Source: Azovibrio restrictus DSM 23866
GTDB taxonomy: Bacteria > Pseudomonadota > Gammaproteobacteria > Burkholderiales > Rhodocyclaceae
NCBI RefSeq assembly: GCF_000429665.1
Contig: NZ_KE386938.1
Location: 78,678 to 142,677 of the forward strand
Length of the DNA: 64,000 nucleotides
Direction: 5' to 3'
In this document: one piece after another, positions 60,291 through 64,000 of the stretch
How the letters are laid out: the number at the start of each line of letters is the position of its first letter
Position numbering within the stretch: position 1 is the stretch's first letter
Position numbers and translations under genes: made by a program
Notes under the pieces: generated by a model
Databases searched by the model: none
What the model was told of the DNA's origin: nothing
The model's input: only the letters and a program-made list of their open reading frames with translations

Positions 60291-60925
60291 GGGTCGTGGA
60301 GGAAAAGATCTTCGTGGACGGCCCCGTGGGCCGGATCGAAGTGATCATGGAGAACCCCGGGGCGCCCAAGGGCATCGCCCTGATCGCCCATCCCCATCCC
60401 ATCGGCGGCGGCGCCAACACCAACAAGGTGGCCTATACCCTGGCCAAGACCTTCGTGCATCTGGGTTACGCCGCCTTCCGCCCCAACTTCCGGGGCGTCG
60501 GCGCTACCGAGGGAGAGCACGATGAAGGTGTAGGCGAGACCGAGGACCTGCTCGCCGTGCTGCACGACGCCAAGTGCCGCTGCGGCGACCTGCCCGTGGC
60601 CCTGGCCGGCTTTTCCTTCGGCGCCTACTGCCAGACCCGGGTGGCGAAGCGCCTGGCCGAGTCCGGCCACCCGGCCCAGCGCCTGGTACTGGTGGGCACC
60701 GCCGCCGGCTTCGTGGAAGGCACCCGCAACTACGACACCGAATCCGTACCGGCCGACACCATCCTCATCCACGGTTCCGCCGACGAGACCGTGCCGCTCG
60801 CCAACGTGTTCGCCTGGGCCCAGCCCCAGGACCTGCCCGTGGTGGTGGTGCCCGGCGCCGACCATTTCTTCCACCGGCGCCTGCACAACATCCGCGACAT
60901 CGTCACCCGGGCCTGGCGGCACTGA
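60287..60925 (+). CDS. Alpha/beta hydrolase (COG2945 type)
   Basis: A 212-residue compact hydrolase. AHPHPIGGG, RPNFRGVGATEG and nucleophile elbow GFSFGAY are typical of the COG2945 group. Asp in HGSADETVPL and His in GADHFFHRR complete the triad. The start at 60287 overlaps the ferredoxin stop by four bases (ATGA). Substrate unknown. Confidence 0.88.
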   Translation: MRVVEEKIFVDGPVGRIEVIMENPGAPKGIALIAHPHPIGGGANTNKVAYTLAKTFVHLGYAAFRPNFRGVGATEGEHDEGVGETEDLLAVLHDAKCRCGDLPVALAGFSFGAYCQTRVAKRLAESGHPAQRLVLVGTAAGFVEGTRNYDTESVPADTILIHGSADETVPLANVFAWAQPQDLPVVVVPGADHFFHRRLHNIRDIVTRAWRH

Positions 60926-61851
60926 TGACGGCCCAGGTACCCCTGCGGGTGGAGGAACTGAAGAAGGCCTATGCCGGGACTCCGGTGGTGGACGGCCTTT
61001 CCTTCGCCCTGGAGCCGGGCAGCTGCTTCGGCCTCCTGGGCCCCAACGGGGCCGGCAAGACCACCACCCTGAAGCTCTGCCTGGGGCTCACTGCCCCCGA
61101 TTCCGGCCGCATCACCCTGGCCGGCCAGCCGATTCCGGCCCAGGCCCAGGTGGCCCGGGCCCGTACCGGCGTGGTGCCCCAGTTCGACAACCTGGACCCG
61201 GATTTCACGGTCACCGAAAACCTGGTGGTGTTCGGCCGCTATTTCGGCATGGCCAAGGCCGAAATCACCGCCCGCATTCCCTGGCTGCTGCAGTTTTCCG
61301 GTCTGGAGAACAAGGCCGATGCCCGCATCGCCACCCTCTCCGGCGGCATGAAGCGGCGCCTGACCCTGGCCCGGGCCTTGGTGAACGACCCGGACATCGT
61401 CTTTCTCGACGAGCCCACCACCGGCCTCGATCCCCAGGCCCGGCACCTGATCTGGGAACGCCTGAAGCAGCTCAAGGTGGCCGGCAAGACCCTGCTCCTC
61501 ACCACCCACTTCATGGACGAGGCCGAGCGTCTCTGCGACCGGCTGATCGTCATTGACCACGGCAAGAAGATTGCCGAGGGCAGCCCCCGGGAGCTGATCG
61601 CCACCCACATTGAGCCCCAGGTGGTGGAAGTCTATGACGAAGCGGCCGGTGCCCTGGAAGCCTTCGTGGCGGCCCGGCGGGACAGCAGCGCCCGGGTGGA
61701 GGTGAGCGGCGAAACCGCCTTCTTCTACTGCCGCGATCCCCAGCCCCTGCTGGCGGCCCTGGCCGATGCCAGCGGCCTGCGCTACGTGCACCGGGCCTCC
61801 AACCTGGAGGATGTGTTCATCAAGCTCACCGGGCGGGAACTGCGGGACTGA
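60925..61851 (+). CDS. ABC transporter ATP-binding protein, NodI/DrrA type, without adjacent permease
   Basis: A 308-residue ATPase with Walker A GPNGAGKTT (39-47), signature LSGGMKRRL, Walker B IVFLDEPTTGLD and a C-terminal extension ending NLEDVFIKLTGRELRD, all features of NodI/DrrA-class exporters. Such genes are normally followed by an ABC-2 permease (nodJ type), but here the next gene is an EF-hand protein on the opposite strand. The start overlaps the hydrolase stop by one base (TGATG). Confidence 0.9.
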   Translation: MTAQVPLRVEELKKAYAGTPVVDGLSFALEPGSCFGLLGPNGAGKTTTLKLCLGLTAPDSGRITLAGQPIPAQAQVARARTGVVPQFDNLDPDFTVTENLVVFGRYFGMAKAEITARIPWLLQFSGLENKADARIATLSGGMKRRLTLARALVNDPDIVFLDEPTTGLDPQARHLIWERLKQLKVAGKTLLLTTHFMDEAERLCDRLIVIDHGKKIAEGSPRELIATHIEPQVVEVYDEAAGALEAFVAARRDSSARVEVSGETAFFYCRDPQPLLAALADASGLRYVHRASNLEDVFIKLTGRELRD

Positions 61852-61901
61852 GCCAGGATGGCTCCGGGCCGGGGCCCCGGTAGCCCGGGACGAGGTAGGG
61901 C

Positions 61902-62492
61902 TTACTGGCGCCTCTGCTGCCGGTGCTGGGCCTGGGCAGCGGCAAACTCGCCGGGCTCCAGGGCTCCGTCATGGTTGGTATCCAGGTCGGCGAAGGCGGG
62001 GGCGTCGGCCAGGCCGCGCATCGGGTAACCCTCCGTCGCCCGTTGGCTGATCCTGGCCGTGCGGGCTTCGGTGAATTCCGCTTCGGTGATCTTGCCGTCC
62101 TTGTCCAGATCGAAGTCGGCGAAGCTGGGCATGGCGCCCGGGCCGGCTCCCTTGCCTGCGCCTGGCCCTTTGCCGGTTCCGGCTCCTGGCCCGCGGCCTC
62201 CGGGGCCAGGCTGCCGGGCGGCAAATTCATCGGCGCTCAGCTTGCCGTCCTGGTTCTTGTCCAGCTCGGCAAAGCTCGGGGCATTGCGCATGGGCCGTCC
62301 CTCGGACTTGCCCTGGGCGCGAGCTGCAGCGAACTCCTCGGCGCTGACCGAGCCATCGCCGTTCTGGTCGTAAGCGGAAAAGGGCAGGGGGCCCCGGGCC
62401 GGGCCGCTCTGGGCCTGGGCTTGCACTGAGAGGATCATGCCGGCCAGGGCGGCCGCGACAATGAAATGACGCTTGGTTCCAGGGTTGTTCAT
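61902..62492 (-). CDS. Periplasmic EF-hand calcium-binding protein
   Basis: A 196-residue secreted protein. A signal peptide occupies about 1-27 (ending VQAQAQ). Four canonical EF-hand loops follow, at 42-53 (DQNGDGSVSAEE), 78-89 (DKNQDGKLSADE), 128-139 (DLDKDGKITEAE) and 171-182 (DTNHDGALEPGE). A Gly/Pro-rich linker (about 95-120) separates two pairs. All have Asp at 1 and Glu at 12, so Ca2+ binding is likely. The role is unknown. AGGAGCCCAGATC precedes the ATG. The 246-base gap upstream holds nothing I can name. Confidence 0.88.
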   Translation of the reverse strand: MNNPGTKRHFIVAAALAGMILSVQAQAQSGPARGPLPFSAYDQNGDGSVSAEEFAAARAQGKSEGRPMRNAPSFAELDKNQDGKLSADEFAARQPGPGGRGPGAGTGKGPGAGKGAGPGAMPSFADFDLDKDGKITEAEFTEARTARISQRATEGYPMRGLADAPAFADLDTNHDGALEPGEFAAAQAQHRQQRRQ

Positions 62493-62738
62493 GATCTGGG
62501 CTCCTATCGTTGCAGGAAAAGGAAGCCTGGCGCCGGGGCGGAAGGCTATACCGGAGGGGAGCCGGATGCCGCCGAAGGAGGGCAGAGATGCTTCCCCAGG
62601 CAGAGAGCTTATGCCCAGCCCGGGGTCATGTCGATGGCCTGGCGCAGCAAAAATCAGCTTCCACCCCAGGCCCCGGCTGGCAGGGCATGCGGGTTAATGG
62701 GGCGCAGGAAGCCGTGATCTCCAGCCTTCCTTGGCCAT

Positions 62739-64000
62739 TCAAACCCGCTGGCGCAAGCGTCCGACCATCTCATCGGCGCTCAGGGGCTTGGCAAACAGAT
62801 AGCCCTGGCCGGCCGGGCAGGCCATTTCGCGTAGTATCGTTGCCTGCTGTTCCGTCTCGACGCCCTCCGCCACCACCGAGAGCCCCAGGGTGCTGGCCAT
62901 GGCCAGAATCGTCTGAGTGATGGCTCTGTCATCGGGATTTGAGCCGACCTCGTCGATGAAGGAGCGGTCTATCTTCAGTTCATCGATGGGATACTGGCGT
63001 AGCGATGACAGGGATGAGAAGCCGGTGCCGAAATCGTCGATGCTCAGGCCTACGCCTAGTACCTTCAGATCCCGCAGGAGGCGGCGGCAGTGGTCGGGGT
63101 CAAGCATCAATGCCGATTCAGTGAGTTCGATGGTCAGCTGGCTGGCTTCGAGCCCGTAGTGCCCCAGCAGTCTTTTGATTGAAGAGGGGAGGTGGGAGCG
63201 CCGGAACTGTTCGGCCGAAACATTGATCGACATCTTGGGGACGTCGTAACCCTGGGCGATCCAGGTGGCTGCCTGACGGCATGCGGCGTCCGCGACCCAG
63301 TCTCCGACATGGTGGATGAGCCCGGATTTCTCGGCGAGAGGAATGAATTTCTTCGGCATGATCAAGCCCTTGTCGGGCTCCTGCCACCGGATCAGGGCTT
63401 CCATGCCGATCAGCTGGCCTGTGGCCATGTCGACCTGGGGCTGATAAAGCAGAAACAGTTCGTGGTTATCGATGGCACGCCGCAAACCGTTGCCCAATAG
63501 CAAGCGCTCATCTGCTTCTTCCTTGAGTTTGCTGGTGAAGAACTGATGGGTACGCTTGCCGGCCTCCTTGGCTTGGTACATCGCGCTGTCGGCATTCTTG
63601 AGCAGGGTCTCGGAGTCGGTGCCATCGCTCGGGTAGAGGCTGATGCCGATGCTGGCGCTGACGAACAGGGAGTGACCACTGATCGTCATGGGATTGGCCA
63701 GTGCATCGGCAATACGACGTGAAGTCATATCCACCTCTCCTGGCGTGGTTTCCTCGATCAGCAGCGCAAACTCGTCACCACCAAAGCGGGCCACGGTATC
63801 GGCCGCCCGCAGACAGTCGCGCAGGATGGTGGCAACTTCCTTGAGCAGCTCGTCACCCGCCGCATGTCCGAGGGAGTCGTTGACGATCTTGAAGTTGTCG
63901 AGGTCGACGAACAGGATGGCAAATTGATCCGCATGTCGCTTGGTCCGCTCTATGGCCTGGCGAACGCGATCCACAAACAGGGTACGGTTGGGAAGTCTGG
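62739..64000 (-). CDS. GGDEF-EAL bifunctional c-di-GMP protein (5' truncated by window edge)
   Basis: The frame runs out of the right edge; the first visible residues LPNRTLFVDRV are the usual opening of a GGDEF domain. The GGDEF site is intact (ARFGGDEFALL), but the inhibition site is RAAD five residues before it. The EAL domain keeps the catalytic set: MEALIRW (EAL), INVSAEQF, IELTESA, IDDFGTGFSSL, LKIDRSF and AEGVET. It should be able to hydrolyse c-di-GMP; which activity prevails is unknown. Any sensor domain is beyond the edge. Confidence 0.93.
   Translation of the reverse strand, partial: RLPNRTLFVDRVRQAIERTKRHADQFAILFVDLDNFKIVNDSLGHAAGDELLKEVATILRDCLRAADTVARFGGDEFALLIEETTPGEVDMTSRRIADALANPMTISGHSLFVSASIGISLYPSDGTDSETLLKNADSAMYQAKEAGKRTHQFFTSKLKEEADERLLLGNGLRRAIDNHELFLLYQPQVDMATGQLIGMEALIRWQEPDKGLIMPKKFIPLAEKSGLIHHVGDWVADAACRQAATWIAQGYDVPKMSINVSAEQFRRSHLPSSIKRLLGHYGLEASQLTIELTESALMLDPDHCRRLLRDLKVLGVGLSIDDFGTGFSSLSSLRQYPIDELKIDRSFIDEVGSNPDDRAITQTILAMASTLGLSVVAEGVETEQQATILREMACPAGQGYLFAKPLSADEMVGRLRQRV

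Overview
This 64 kb window looks like an origin-proximal chromosomal segment of a high-GC betaproteobacterium. The order mnmG-rsmG-parA-parB-atpIBEFHAGDC, the tandem lpxL-type acyltransferases divergent from metK, the dapF-DUF484-xerC string and the pteridine reductase-ttcA pair suggest Rhodocyclales (Azospira/Dechlorosoma-like). That placement is an inference from gene order and protein style, not from a search. Nearly all of it is tightly packed coding sequence. I saw no rRNA, tRNA, insertion sequence, prophage or CRISPR array, no recognisable dnaA/oriC or canonical parS, and no gene-free stretch longer than about 250 bases.

Layout. 1-4.6 kb: the 3' part of a GGDEF protein with a degenerate EAL domain, then a TonB-dependent receptor and metK on the minus strand. 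4.7-9.7 kb: two lipid A-type acyltransferases, a GNAT, dapF, a DUF484 protein, xerC and a 49-residue basic protein with its own terminator. 9.7-14 kb: an rlmI-type methyltransferase, a ClC channel/antiporter and a response regulator fused to TPRs. 14.2-25.4 kb: mnmG, rsmG, parA, parB and the complete nine-gene F-type ATP synthase operon, with a good sigma70 promoter in front and an intrinsic terminator behind. 25.4-27.2 kb (minus): DUF971 protein, ubiE and ubiJ. 27.3-29.4 kb: phoB-phoR behind a Pho-box-like repeat.

29.4-37.8 kb: a conserved hypothetical with a PilZ-like tail, a 1295-residue FAD/Fe-S oxidoreductase, a diguanylate cyclase with a periplasmic NMT1/THI5-type sensor, rnk and a bacteriohemerythrin. 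37.9-42.2 kb: a YqaA-like membrane protein, ilvA, cysK and a patB/malY-type C-S lyase. 42.2-44.7 kb: an uncharacterised run of membrane and zinc-ribbon proteins. 44.7-51.9 kb: 5-formyl-THF cyclo-ligase, soluble lytic transglycosylase, an NDUFA9-like SDR, cca, DUF2905, an alpha/beta hydrolase, a YjfB-like protein and a coiled-coil hypothetical. 51.9-54.9 kb: an adaptor-permease-ATPase export cluster. 55-64 kb: a Lon-type AAA ATPase, an NDUFAF7-like methyltransferase, pteridine reductase, ttcA, an FHA protein with a decayed cyclase domain, a thioredoxin-like ferredoxin, a hydrolase, an orphan NodI-type ATPase, an EF-hand protein and a right-truncated GGDEF-EAL protein.

Functionally, most genes are housekeeping (energy, tRNA/rRNA modification, segregation, envelope, amino acids). 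A second theme is signalling: three c-di-GMP turnover proteins, a possible PilZ-like protein, a response regulator, PhoBR, an FHA protein and a hemerythrin. The least understood pieces are the zinc-ribbon membrane cluster, the AAA ATPase, the FHA/degenerate-cyclase protein behind a perfect 16-bp palindrome, the 49-residue basic protein, and a hairpin that would bury the hemerythrin ribosome binding site.
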